NCBI RefSeq assembly: GCF_004328625.1
Contig: NZ_CP032229.1
Coordinates: forward strand, 4,216,001 to 4,280,000
Direction of reading: 5' to 3'
Length of the DNA stretch: 64,000 nt
Origin: Streptomyces seoulensis
GTDB taxonomy: Bacteria > Actinomycetota > Actinomycetes > Streptomycetales > Streptomycetaceae
Below are positions 54,445 to 64,000 of this stretch, piece after piece. The notes under the pieces were generated by a model. The model had not been told where the DNA came from. It saw only the letters and a program-made list of their open reading frames with translations, and did no database searches. Numbering within the stretch: the stretch's first letter is position 1; each line of letters opens with the position of its first letter. The position numbers were made by a program, and so were the translations under genes.

Positions 54445-55683
54445 ATGTCGGTCACACCCGTGCTGGAAGCGGACACCCTGAGCCGGCAGGACCCGGAGCT
54501 GGCCGAGATCCTGCGCGGGGAGCTGGACCGGCAGTCGACGACCCTCCAGCTCACCGCGGCCGAGAACTTCGCCTCGCCCGCCGTGCTCGCCACCCTCGGC
54601 TCCGCGCTGGCCAACAAGTACGCCGAGGGCTACCCCGGCTCCCGGTACCACGGGGGCTGCGCGCTGGCCGACACCGCCGAGCGGATCGCCGTGGAGCGCG
54701 CCGAGGCGCTCTTCGGCGCCGAGCACGCCAACGTGCAGCCCACCACCGGCTCCTCGGCCATCCTGGCGGCCTACGCGGCCGTGCTGCGCCCCGGGGACAG
54801 CGTCCTCGCCCTCGGCCTGGACGACGGCGGCCACCTCACCCACGGCTCGCCCGCGAACTTCTCCGGCCGCTGGTTCGACTTCACCGGCTACCGACTGGAC
54901 CCGGAGACCGGGCGGGTCGACCACGACGAGGTGCGCCGGCTGGCCCGCGAGCACCGGCCCAAGGCGATCGTGTGCGGCTCCACCGCCTACCCCCGCCACT
55001 TCGACTACGCCTTCTTCCGCGAGGTCGCCGACGAGGTCGGGGCGTATCTCATCGTGACCCTCACGCACTCCGCCGGGCTGGTCGCCGGGGGAGCGGCGCC
55101 CAGTCCGGTGCCGTACGCGGATCTGGTGTGCGTCAGCACGCACAAGACGCTGCGCGGGCCGCGCGGCGGGCTCATCCTGTGCGGCGCCGGACTGGCGCGG
55201 CGGGTCGACCGGGCCGTCTTCCCCTTCACCCAGGGGGGCGCGGAGATGAACAGCGTCGCCGCCAAGGCCGTCGCGTTCGGCGAGGCGGCCACCCCGGCCT
55301 TCGCGGCCTACGCCCAGCAGACGGTCGCCAACGCGCACACGCTCGCCGGGTACCTGGCCGAGGCCGGGTTCACGATCGCCACCGGCGGCACCGACACCGC
55401 CCTCGTCGTGGCCGACCCCACCCCGCTCGGCATGGACGGCCGCACCGCGCGCGGGCGGCTCGCTGCCGCCGGACTGGTGCTGGACTGCTGTGCGCTTGCG
55501 CACACCGGCGGCCGGGCGCTGCGGCTCGGCACCGCCGCCGTCACCACCCAGGGCATGGGGGAGCCGGCCATGGCCCGGATCGCCGCGCTGCTGGCAGACG
55601 TGGTCGGCGGCGCCCAAGACCCGGCCGCGGCACGGGCGGAGGTACGCGAGCTGACCGCGGGCTTCCCGCCGTACCCGGATTGA
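54445..55683 (+). CDS. Serine hydroxymethyltransferase-like protein with altered active site
   Basis: A 412-residue PLP enzyme fold. The PLP lysine is Lys234 in STHKTLRGPRGG, and the NKYAEGYPGSRYHGG and GGHLTHGSPANFSG parts are present. Several key SHMT residues differ: the Asp pairing with PLP N1 (VDMAH) is Thr205 (VTLTH), the substrate-carboxylate Arg in GTxAxTxRG is Gln369 (GTAAVTTQG), and SGSQAN is TGSSAI. It is therefore probably not a normal folate-serine enzyme. Streptomyces keeps at least one canonical SHMT elsewhere. A threonine aldolase-like or other PLP activity, or no activity, is possible. Confidence 0.85.
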   Translation: MSVTPVLEADTLSRQDPELAEILRGELDRQSTTLQLTAAENFASPAVLATLGSALANKYAEGYPGSRYHGGCALADTAERIAVERAEALFGAEHANVQPTTGSSAILAAYAAVLRPGDSVLALGLDDGGHLTHGSPANFSGRWFDFTGYRLDPETGRVDHDEVRRLAREHRPKAIVCGSTAYPRHFDYAFFREVADEVGAYLIVTLTHSAGLVAGGAAPSPVPYADLVCVSTHKTLRGPRGGLILCGAGLARRVDRAVFPFTQGGAEMNSVAAKAVAFGEAATPAFAAYAQQTVANAHTLAGYLAEAGFTIATGGTDTALVVADPTPLGMDGRTARGRLAAAGLVLDCCALAHTGGRALRLGTAAVTTQGMGEPAMARIAALLADVVGGAQDPAAARAEVRELTAGFPPYPD

Positions 55684-55824
55684 GGACCTGGGTTCCCAAG
55701 GGGTGCCATACGGGTACGGAACGACCCCGTCGGAACCAAGGGCGTCCCCCGCTGGTCCTCACCCTTACACGTCCCTCGCTAGGGTGTGGGGCTGTGATGG
55801 CCAGCGAACTCTGTGGGGATGCCC

Positions 55825-57177
55825 GTGCGTGAATACCTGCTGACGCTTCTCATCACGGCCGCGGTGACGTACCTGCTGACAGGGCCGGTGCGGAAATTCG
55901 CGATCGTGGCGGGAGCGATGCCGGAGATCCGGGCACGGGACGTGCACCGGGAGCCCACTCCGCGGCTCGGCGGTATCGCCATGTTCTTCGGACTGTGCGC
56001 GGGGCTGCTCGTCGCGGACCACCTGCAGAACCTCAACGAGGTCTTCGCCAAGTCCAACGAGCCCCGCGCCCTGCTGTCCGGGGCCGCGCTGATCTGGCTG
56101 ATCGGCGTGCTGGACGACAAGTTCGAGATCGACGCGCTGATCAAACTGGGCGGCCAGATGATCGCCGCCGGTGTGATGGTGGTGCAGGGTCTGACGATCC
56201 TGTGGCTGCCGGTGCCCGGTGTGGGCCTGGTCGCGGTCACCCAGTGGCAGGGCACCCTGCTGACCGTCGCCCTGGTCGTCATCACCATCAACGCGGTCAA
56301 CTTCGTCGACGGCCTCGACGGTCTCGCCGCCGGCATGGTCTGCATCGCCACCGCCGCGTTCTTCATGTACGCCTACCGCATCTGGTACGGCTACGGCATC
56401 GAGGCCGCCGCTCCCGCGACGCTGTTCGCGGCGATCCTGATGGGCATGTGTCTGGGCTTCCTGCCGCACAACATGCATCCGGCGCGCATCTTCATGGGCG
56501 ACTCCGGTTCGATGCTGATCGGCCTGGTGCTGGCGGGCAGCGCCATCTCCGTCACCGGGCAGATCGACCCGGACCGGCTGAACCTGTTCTCCGGGTCCGA
56601 GCGCAGCACCGTGCACCAGATGGTGCCCGCCTACATCCCGCTGCTGCTGCCGCTGTCGATCATCGCCATCCCGGCCGCCGACCTCGTACTGGCGATCGTC
56701 CGGCGCACCTGGCGCGGCCAGTCGCCCTTCGCGGCCGACCGGGGGCATCTGCACCACCGCCTGCTGGAGATCGGCCACTCGCACAGCCGGGCCGTCCTCA
56801 TCATGTACTTCTGGTCGGCCCTCATCGGCTTCGGCGTCCTCGCCTACTCGGTCAACTCGGCCTCGATGTGGATCGTCCTCGGCGTGGTCTTCCTGAGCGC
56901 CATCGGCCTCGTGATGCTCCTCCTGCCCCGCTTCACCCCCCACGCCCCCCGCTGGGCCCAGCACTTCGTCCCCCCGCGCTACCGCCGCTATCCGGAACCG
57001 GCGGAGGCGGATGCCAACAGCGAGGAGAGCGAGGGCGAATCGGGAGAGGCGTCCACCGACGCGGTCACCGGGGAGGCCCCCGAGCCGGCCGCCGTGGCAG
57101 CGGTGCCGGGCGTCAACGGGGCGACCGCGATCGGCGCCAGTACGCGTTCCACCAAGAATCGCAAGGTAAGAATCTGA
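55825..57177 (+). CDS. wecA: WecA/MraY-type undecaprenyl-phosphate glycosyl-1-phosphate transferase
   Basis: A 450-residue polytopic membrane enzyme of about 11 TM segments that transfers a sugar-1-phosphate (probably GlcNAc) onto decaprenyl/undecaprenyl phosphate. Catalytic parts are VLDDKFEID, NAVNFVDGLDGLAAG and HPARIFMGDSGSML, then the HLHHRLLEIGHSHSR loop. The ~60-residue C-terminal tail is acidic and disordered. Start GTG 55825 is chosen for its spacing to GGGG; ATG 55819 and GTG 55813 are also in frame. Supplies carriers for cell-wall glycopolymers, possibly attached by the LCP protein encoded upstream. Confidence 0.9.
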   Translation: MREYLLTLLITAAVTYLLTGPVRKFAIVAGAMPEIRARDVHREPTPRLGGIAMFFGLCAGLLVADHLQNLNEVFAKSNEPRALLSGAALIWLIGVLDDKFEIDALIKLGGQMIAAGVMVVQGLTILWLPVPGVGLVAVTQWQGTLLTVALVVITINAVNFVDGLDGLAAGMVCIATAAFFMYAYRIWYGYGIEAAAPATLFAAILMGMCLGFLPHNMHPARIFMGDSGSMLIGLVLAGSAISVTGQIDPDRLNLFSGSERSTVHQMVPAYIPLLLPLSIIAIPAADLVLAIVRRTWRGQSPFAADRGHLHHRLLEIGHSHSRAVLIMYFWSALIGFGVLAYSVNSASMWIVLGVVFLSAIGLVMLLLPRFTPHAPRWAQHFVPPRYRRYPEPAEADANSEESEGESGEASTDAVTGEAPEPAAVAAVPGVNGATAIGASTRSTKNRKVRI

Positions 57178-57415
57178 CTAGAGCATTGCCAAGTCGTGGG
57201 GGAGCAAAGCGCCCTAATACCAGACAAGCTCACCCGGTTCTTGCACCTGTGCGCGTCGTCACTCTCATGTGTGACAAACGATGCGCCCCCAGGTAAAGAC
57301 CTCATCAAATAGTTTGTGATACGGTTCACGAGAACCCAGGACAGAGCCCGAGACCGTCAAGCGACGGTCCTACGGCGTAAGAGTTTCCGTACTCGGTCCG
57401 GGACTACGCTCGTCC

Positions 57416-57895
57416 ATGACGACACCTGCCCCCTGTGAAAGCGGAGTTGCCGCCATGCCGTCCAATGACGTCCGGATTCTTGCCCAGGCCGCCGTGCCCA
57501 CGGCTGCCGTCGGCGCGATCGCCGCCGTCGTCAGCGGTGTGGTCGCCGGTGGCAAGGGTGCGATCGGGGCCGTCGTGGGCACACTGATCGTCATCCTCTT
57601 CATGGGGATCGGTCTTTACGTCCTGCAACGCACCGCCAGGTCGTTCCCGCAGCTGTTCCAGATGATGGGTCTGCTGCTCTACGCGGCCCAACTCCTGCTG
57701 CTGGTCGTCTTCGTGGGGCTGTTCAAGAACACCACCCTGTTCAACCCCCGTGCCTTCGCCGTCGTTCTGGTGGTGGCCACCCTCACGTGGATCGTCGCCC
57801 AGGCGCGGGCCCACATGAGGGCGAAGATCCTCTACGTCGATCCCGACGCTTCGGCCAAGGGCGACAAGTCCCAGAAGACGGACCGTTCGTCGTGA
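57416..57895 (+). CDS. atpI: AtpI-like membrane protein of the ATP synthase operon
   Basis: A 159-residue protein with four TM segments (e.g. LAQAAVPTAAVGAIAAVVSG, GAVVGTLIVILFMGIGLYVL). AtpI helps assemble the c-ring and may affect magnesium handling. ATG 57416 is used; an internal ATG at 57455 (MPSNDVRIL) is a plausible shorter start. It leads the atpBEFHAGD operon. The 238 bases upstream should hold the operon promoter; they contain an AT-rich stretch (CATCAAATAGTTTGTGATAC, near 57303-57322) but no clear consensus. Confidence 0.85.
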   Translation: MTTPAPCESGVAAMPSNDVRILAQAAVPTAAVGAIAAVVSGVVAGGKGAIGAVVGTLIVILFMGIGLYVLQRTARSFPQLFQMMGLLLYAAQLLLLVVFVGLFKNTTLFNPRAFAVVLVVATLTWIVAQARAHMRAKILYVDPDASAKGDKSQKTDRSS

Positions 57896-58120
57896 GGGGT
57901 AGGGCCGGGATAAAGGCACGGGAAAGATCCTGCTATCGTCCGGTGCCAACTGCGGCATCGCGGGCGCGGGCATCCGAGCTGACGCCTGTTCCACTGCGAG
58001 GCTAGATGCCCCCCAGCCGCCCCCACATCCGTAACACCAGTCCCGTGCCGAACCGCGGCCGTACGCCGCGCCGACACAACGAGGTTGCCGTACCTATGCG
58101 CCACGATGAAGGAGCCCGCG

Positions 58121-58942
58121 GTGAGTGCTGATCCGACGCAGACGCTCGCTTTCGACACGAGCTGTCACCTGTTCTCCGGGTGCGGCTTCCCGGCTCCGGG
58201 TCTGCACTCGTTCCTGTTCAAGCCGCTCTGGGGCGACGCGGACAGCAACCTGTACTTCAACAAGCCGATGCTCCTGGCGCTGCTCGGGTCGATCATCGTC
58301 GTGGTCTTCTTCTGGGCCGCCTTCGCCCGTCCGAAGGTCGTCCCGGGCAAGCTCCAGATGATCGCCGAGAGCGGCTACGACTTCATCCGGCGCGGTGTCG
58401 TCTACGAGACGATCGGAAAGAAGGAAGGCGAGAAGTACGTACCCCTGGTCGTCTCGCTGTTCTTCTTCGTCTGGATGATGAACCTCTGGTCGATCATCCC
58501 GGTCGCCCAGTTCCCGGTGACGTCGATCATCGCGTACCCGATCGTCCTGGCCGCCATCGTCTACGTCCTGTGGGTCTCGCTGACCTTCAAGCGACACGGC
58601 TTTGTCGGCGCCTTCAAGAACTTCACCGGCTACGACAAGTCGCTCGGCGCGGTACTGCCACTGGCCATGCTCATCGAGCTGTTCTCGAACCTCCTGGTAC
58701 GGCCCTTCACCCACGCCGTCCGACTCTTCGCGAACATGTTCGCCGGCCACACGCTGCTGCTGCTCTTCACCATCGCCAGCTGGTACATGCTCAACGGCAT
58801 CGGTATCGCCTACGCCGGCGTGTCCTTCATCATGACCATCGTGATGACGGCCTTCGAGCTCTTCATCCAGGCGCTGCAGGCGTACGTCTTCGTACTGCTG
58901 ACTTGCAGCTTCATCCAGGGCGCGCTGGCCGAGCACCACTGA
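58121..58942 (+). CDS. atpB: ATP synthase subunit a
   Basis: A 273-residue Fo proton-channel subunit. About six TM segments are seen; the essential Arg lies in HAVRLFANMF. GTG 58121 is chosen over ATG 58106 because AAGGAG lies 7 bases upstream and the family starts SADPTQ. It works with the c-ring to turn proton flow into rotation. It is separated by 74 bases from atpE. Confidence 0.97.
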   Translation: MSADPTQTLAFDTSCHLFSGCGFPAPGLHSFLFKPLWGDADSNLYFNKPMLLALLGSIIVVVFFWAAFARPKVVPGKLQMIAESGYDFIRRGVVYETIGKKEGEKYVPLVVSLFFFVWMMNLWSIIPVAQFPVTSIIAYPIVLAAIVYVLWVSLTFKRHGFVGAFKNFTGYDKSLGAVLPLAMLIELFSNLLVRPFTHAVRLFANMFAGHTLLLLFTIASWYMLNGIGIAYAGVSFIMTIVMTAFELFIQALQAYVFVLLTCSFIQGALAEHH

Positions 58943-58998
58943 GCGTTCCCTCCCTCGATCCCTCATTCGTCCGGTGGCCAACCCCCACCGGTCCGTAA

Positions 58999-59250
<252 letters not shown>

Positions 59251-59291
59251 TCGTCGGATTCACGACAGCCCATTAGACGAAAGGCACTGAT

Positions 59292-59837
59292 ATGAGCCCC
59301 CTGGTTCAGCTTGCGGCTGAGGAGGCCGAGAACCCCCTCATCCCGCCGATCCCAGAGCTCGTCATCGGCCTGATCGCCTTTGTGATCGTCTTCGGCTTCC
59401 TCGCCTGGAAGCTCCTCCCGAACATCAACAAGGTTCTGGAGGAGCGCCGCGAAGCGATCGAGGGCGGGATCGAGAAGGCCGAGGCCGCGCAGACCGAGGC
59501 TCAGAGCGTCCTCGAGCAGTACAAGGCCCAGCTCGCCGAGGCTCGTCACGAGGCCGCCAGGCTTCGCCAGGAGGCTCAGGAGCAGGGTGCGACGCTCATC
59601 GCGGAGATGCGGGCCGAGGGCCAGCGTCAGCGCGAGGAGATCGTCGCCGCCGGTCACGCCCAGATCGCGGCCGACCGCAAGGCCGCTTCGGCCTCGCTCC
59701 GCCAGGACGTCGGCAGGCTTGCCACCGAACTGGCCGGCAAGCTCGTCGGTGAGTCCCTTGAGGACCACGCCCGGCAGAGCCGTGTGATCGACCGCTTCCT
59801 CGACGAGCTCGACGAGAAGGCCGAGGCCACGCGATGA
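59292..59837 (+). CDS. atpF: ATP synthase subunit b
   Basis: A 181-residue peripheral stalk subunit: one N-terminal TM segment (~24-44, VIGLIAFVIVFGFLAWKLL) then a long coiled coil (~48-150) rich in Ala, Glu, Gln and Arg. It holds F1 to Fo through subunit delta. Its stop overlaps the atpH start by 4 bases. Confidence 0.97.
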   Translation: MSPLVQLAAEEAENPLIPPIPELVIGLIAFVIVFGFLAWKLLPNINKVLEERREAIEGGIEKAEAAQTEAQSVLEQYKAQLAEARHEAARLRQEAQEQGATLIAEMRAEGQRQREEIVAAGHAQIAADRKAASASLRQDVGRLATELAGKLVGESLEDHARQSRVIDRFLDELDEKAEATR

Positions 59838-60649
59838 ACGGAGCGAGCCGCGAGGCCCTGGCAGCCGCACGGGAGCGTCTCGACGCGCTGACGGACTCCA
59901 CCCCCGTGGACGCCGCGCAGCTCGCCGACGAGCTGGCGGCCGTCACCGCGCTGCTCGACCGCGAGGCCGGCCTGCGCCGGGTCCTCACCGACCCGGCGCA
60001 GCCCGCCGAGGCCAAGGCCGAGCTGGTGCACCGCCTGATCGGCGGCCAGGTGAGCGGTCCGACCGCCGACCTGGTGGCCGGGCTCGCCCGGTCCCGCTGG
60101 TCGCAGTCCCGCGACCTGGTGGACACGCTGGAGGAACTGGCGGACATCGCCGACCTCACCGCGGCGGAGAAGTCGGGCACGCTGGACGACGTCGAGGACG
60201 AGCTGTTCCGGTTCGGCCGGATCGTCGCCTCCGACCCGGCCCTGCGGGCCGCGCTGACCGACCGGTCGGCGTCCACCGCGGCCAAGGCCGAGCTGGTGCA
60301 CCGGCTGCTGGGCGGACGGGCCAAGCCCGTCACCGAGCGTCTGGTCACCCGACTGGTCACCGCGCCGCGTGGACGTAGCCTGGAAGCGGGACTCGAGTCC
60401 CTGTCCAAGCTGGCCGCGGAGCGCCGGGACCGGCTGGTGGCGACCGTCACGTCGGCGGTGCCGCTGAGCGAGACCCAGAAGCGTCGCCTGGGCGACGCCC
60501 TGGCCAAGCTCTACGGCCGCCGGATGCACCTCAACCTGGACGTGGACCCCGAGGTCATCGGCGGTATCCGGGTGCAGGTCGGTGACGAGGTCATCAACGG
60601 TTCCCTGGCGGACCGGCTGGACGACGCCGCCCGCCGTATGGCGAGCTAG
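59834..60649 (+). CDS. atpH: ATP synthase subunit delta (long actinobacterial form)
   Basis: A 271-residue subunit, longer than the usual ~180 because of an N-terminal extension of ~90 residues typical of Streptomyces. The C-terminal signature [23 protein letters not shown] is clear. It links F1 alpha to the b stalk. ATG 59834 overlaps atpF (ATGA), so they are translationally coupled. A 134-base gap separates it from atpA. Confidence 0.96.
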   Translation: MNGASREALAAARERLDALTDSTPVDAAQLADELAAVTALLDREAGLRRVLTDPAQPAEAKAELVHRLIGGQVSGPTADLVAGLARSRWSQSRDLVDTLEELADIADLTAAEKSGTLDDVEDELFRFGRIVASDPALRAALTDRSASTAAKAELVHRLLGGRAKPVTERLVTRLVTAPRGRSLEAGLESLSKLAAERRDRLVATVTSAVPLSETQKRRLGDALAKLYGRRMHLNLDVDPEVIGGIRVQVGDEVINGSLADRLDDAARRMAS

Positions 60650-60783
60650 AAGCAAACAAGCAGTACGTAATTGCGGCCCTGGTTGGGCCGTGCAGAGGAT
60701 TCACCTCGTTCAGGGGGGAGTCCGGAGTCAGACATCCCCCCAAAGTGAAACTTCGGGCCCAACAAGGAGAGCAGGGAACCCAG

Positions 60784-62376
60784 ATGGCGGAGCTCACGAT
60801 CCGGCCGGAGGAGATCCGGGACGCACTGGAGAACTTCGTCCAGTCGTACAAGCCGGACGCGGCCTCGCGCGAGGAGGTCGGTACGGTCACCGTCGCCGGC
60901 GACGGCGTCGCGAAGATCGAGGGTCTTCCCTCGGCCATGGCCAACGAGCTGCTGAAGTTCGAGGACGGCACCCTCGGTCTCGCCCTCAACCTCGAGGAGC
61001 GCGAGATCGGCGCGATCGTCCTCGGTGAGTTCAGCGGCATCGAGGAGGGCCAGCCGGTGCACCGCACCGGAGAGGTCCTCTCGGTCGCCGTCGGCGACGG
61101 CTACCTCGGCCGTGTCGTCGACCCGCTGGGCCAGCCGATCGACGGCCTCGGCGAGGTCGAGACCGACGGTCGCCGCGCCCTCGAGCTGCAGGCCCCCACG
61201 GTCATGGAGCGCCAGTCGGTGCACCAGCCGATGGAGACGGGCTACATGGCGGTCGACGCCATGACCCCGATCGGCCGCGGTCAGCGCCAGCTCATCATCG
61301 GTGACCGTCAGACCGGCAAGACCGCCCTGGCCGTCGACACGATCATCAACCAGCGCGACAACTGGCGCACCGGCGACCCGAACAAGCAGGTCCGCTGCAT
61401 CTACGTCGCCATCGGCCAGAAGGGCTCCACCATCGCCGGCGTACGCCGCGCGCTGGAGGAGAACGGCGCGCTGGAGTACACGACCATCGTCGCCGCCCCG
61501 GCGTCCGACCCGGCCGGCTTCAAGTACCTGGCGCCGTACACCGGTTCCGCCATCGGTCAGCACTGGATGTACCAGGGCAAGCACGTCCTGATCGTCTTCG
61601 ACGACCTGTCGAAGCAGGCCGACGCCTACCGCGCCGTGTCCCTGCTGCTGCGCCGTCCGCCGGGCCGCGAGGCGTACCCCGGTGACGTCTTCTACCTGCA
61701 CTCCCGTCTGCTGGAGCGCTGCGCGAAGCTCTCCGACGACATGGGCGCCGGCTCGATGACCGGTCTGCCGATCGTCGAGACGAAGGCCAACGACGTCTCG
61801 GCGTTCATCCCGACCAACGTCATCTCCATCACCGACGGCCAGTGCTTCCTGGAGTCGGACCTCTTCAACGCCGGTCAGCGTCCCGCGCTGAACGTCGGTA
61901 TCTCCGTCTCCCGAGTCGGTGGTTCCGCCCAGCACAAGGCGATGAAGCAGGTCTCCGGCCGACTGCGCGTGGACCTCGCCCAGTTCCGTGAGCTGGAGGC
62001 GTTCGCCGCCTTCGGTTCCGACCTGGACCAGGCCTCCAAGAACCAGCTCGACCGCGGTCAGCGGATGACCGAGCTGCTGAAGCAGAACCAGTACCAGCCG
62101 ATGTCCACCGAGGACCAGGTCGTCTCGATCTGGGCCGGTGGTACGGGCCGCATGGACGACGTGCCGGTCGACGACGTCCGCCGCTTCGACAAGGAGCTGC
62201 TGGAGTACCTGCACCGTTCGCACCAGGGCCTGATGACCTCCATCCGGGAGGGCGGCAAGATGTCGGACGACACCCTTCAGGGCATCGGTGACGCGATCGC
62301 GGAGTTCAAGAAGCAGTTCGAGACCTCGGACGGCAAGCTCCTCGGTGACGACACCCCGGCCTCTCCCGCCAAGTGA
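60784..62376 (+). CDS. atpA: ATP synthase subunit alpha
   Basis: A 530-residue F1 subunit that forms non-catalytic nucleotide sites. P-loop GDRQTGKT (173-180). The alpha signature is visible in [23 protein letters not shown] upstream. Complete and typical. Confidence 0.98.
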   Translation: MAELTIRPEEIRDALENFVQSYKPDAASREEVGTVTVAGDGVAKIEGLPSAMANELLKFEDGTLGLALNLEEREIGAIVLGEFSGIEEGQPVHRTGEVLSVAVGDGYLGRVVDPLGQPIDGLGEVETDGRRALELQAPTVMERQSVHQPMETGYMAVDAMTPIGRGQRQLIIGDRQTGKTALAVDTIINQRDNWRTGDPNKQVRCIYVAIGQKGSTIAGVRRALEENGALEYTTIVAAPASDPAGFKYLAPYTGSAIGQHWMYQGKHVLIVFDDLSKQADAYRAVSLLLRRPPGREAYPGDVFYLHSRLLERCAKLSDDMGAGSMTGLPIVETKANDVSAFIPTNVISITDGQCFLESDLFNAGQRPALNVGISVSRVGGSAQHKAMKQVSGRLRVDLAQFRELEAFAAFGSDLDQASKNQLDRGQRMTELLKQNQYQPMSTEDQVVSIWAGGTGRMDDVPVDDVRRFDKELLEYLHRSHQGLMTSIREGGKMSDDTLQGIGDAIAEFKKQFETSDGKLLGDDTPASPAK

Positions 62377-62397
62377 CGTAAGGAAGGGACCTGACTC

Positions 62398-63315
62398 ATG
62401 GGAGCCCAGCTCCGGGTCTACAAGCGTCGCATCCGATCCGTCACCGCGACCAAGAAGATCACCAAGGCGATGGAGATGATCGCCGCCTCGCGTGTCGTCA
62501 AGGCGCAGCGCAAGGTGGCGGCCTCCAAGCCGTACGCGGACGAGCTGACCCGCGCGGTCAAGGCTGTCGCCACCGGGTCGAACACCAAGCACCCGCTCAC
62601 CACGGAGGCCGAGAACCCGACCCGTGCCGCGGTCCTGCTCCTCACGAGCGACCGCGGTCTGGCCGGCGCCTTCAACTCCAACGCCATCAAGGCGGGCGAG
62701 AAGCTCACCGAGCGCCTCGAGCGCGAGGGCAAGCAGGTGGAGACGTTCATCGTCGGCCGCCGCGGTGCCGCGCACTACAACTTCCGTGAGCGCAAGATCG
62801 CGGAGCTGTGGACGGGCTTCACCGACGAGCCGACGTACGCGGACGCCAAGAAGGTCGCGGCGCCCCTGATCGAGGCCATCGAGACGCCCGACGCGGACGG
62901 CGGCGTGGACGAGCTCTACATCGTCTTCACGGAGTTCGTGTCGATGATGACGCAGAACGCGGTCGCCGAGCAGTTGCTGCCGCTGAGCCTCGACGAGGTC
63001 GCGGAGGAGAACACCGGCGACGGTGAGATCCTCCCGCTGTACGACTTCGAGCCCTCGGCGGAGGACGTCCTCGACGCCCTCCTGCCGCGGTATGTGGAGA
63101 GCCGTATCTACAACGCGATGCTCCAGTCGGCCGCTTCGAAGCACGCTGCCACGCGGCGCGCGATGAAGTCGGCCACCGACAACGCGGGCGAGCTGATCAA
63201 CACGCTCTCCCGTCTTGCCAACGCGGCCCGCCAGGCCGAAATCACCCAGGAAATCAGCGAGATCGTCGGTGGCGCCAGCGCCCTGGCCGACGCGACCGCG
63301 GGGAGTGACCGATAA
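62398..63315 (+). CDS. atpG: ATP synthase subunit gamma
   Basis: A 305-residue central stalk subunit. N-terminal coiled coil ([20 protein letters not shown]) and the C-terminal helix with [20 protein letters not shown], the gamma signature, form the rotor. AGGAAGGGA precedes the ATG. Stop lies directly at the atpD start. Confidence 0.97.
   Translation: MGAQLRVYKRRIRSVTATKKITKAMEMIAASRVVKAQRKVAASKPYADELTRAVKAVATGSNTKHPLTTEAENPTRAAVLLLTSDRGLAGAFNSNAIKAGEKLTERLEREGKQVETFIVGRRGAAHYNFRERKIAELWTGFTDEPTYADAKKVAAPLIEAIETPDADGGVDELYIVFTEFVSMMTQNAVAEQLLPLSLDEVAEENTGDGEILPLYDFEPSAEDVLDALLPRYVESRIYNAMLQSAASKHAATRRAMKSATDNAGELINTLSRLANAARQAEITQEISEIVGGASALADATAGSDR

Positions 63316-64000
<685 letters not shown>

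Noticed and set aside
57178..57415. A confident atp operon promoter
   Set aside because: AT-rich stretches exist, but no -35/-10 pair with proper spacing could be fixed by eye.

Overview
This is a very GC-rich actinobacterial window whose gene order and gene content point to Streptomyces. Evidence includes a fused 2-oxoglutarate decarboxylase/dehydrogenase (kgd), a four-gene conservon (cvnABCD), an HspR-type operator before lon, a Ku with a lysine-rich tail, an ArgRS-like NrtL protein, and the block lysA-hom-thrC-thrB-rho-LCP-rpmE-prfA-prmC-tsaC-GT-atpIBEFHAGD. From memory this matches the S. coelicolor chromosomal core around SCO5281-SCO5373; no search was run.

Region 1 (1-10983, plus strand) is accessory. 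It holds the end of a VMAP-C-like protein, a MoxR-type AAA+ ATPase, a large SAV_2336-related vWA/helical-repeat protein, and an FxSxx-COOH RiPP set: a 68-residue precursor (FxsA), a radical SAM/SPASM enzyme (FxsB), a separate protein with an intact HExxH motif (predicted peptide beta-hydroxylase), and a 1001-residue TIR-like/NB-ARC/TPR protein (FxsT). This combines a predicted conflict-type signalling module with a peptide-modifying pathway and is the most exciting part of the window. The precursor ends in a variant core, WGFNNCL, rather than FxSxx. A perfect 21-bp hairpin separates this region from kgd.

Region 2 (11066-31963) holds kgd, a two-component system, a spermidine-synthase-like protein, lon with its HspR site, a secreted GH25 lysozyme opposite a MarR regulator, a PP2C-like protein, a conservon followed by a styrene-monooxygenase-like flavoprotein, a secreted NlpC/P60 hydrolase, and an AurF-like diiron protein with a TetR regulator.

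Region 3 (32084-39565) holds a second-copy elongation/division pair (SEDS protein plus class B PBP) behind a small SH3-like secreted protein. It also holds the divergent NHEJ pair ligD (polymerase domain) and ku, two poorly characterised genes and tRNA-Arg(CCG).

Region 4 (39856-64000) is core metabolism and information processing: an orphan receiver protein, NrtL, lysine/threonine biosynthesis, Rho with an Arg/Gly/Gln-rich insert, an LCP protein, L31, RF1 with its methylase, TsaC, two enzyme homologues that have lost key catalytic residues (a Cys-to-Ser LMW phosphatase and a degenerate SHMT), a WecA-type glycosyltransferase, and the F1Fo ATP synthase operon, which runs off the right edge inside atpD. 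No insertion sequence, prophage or CRISPR array was seen.
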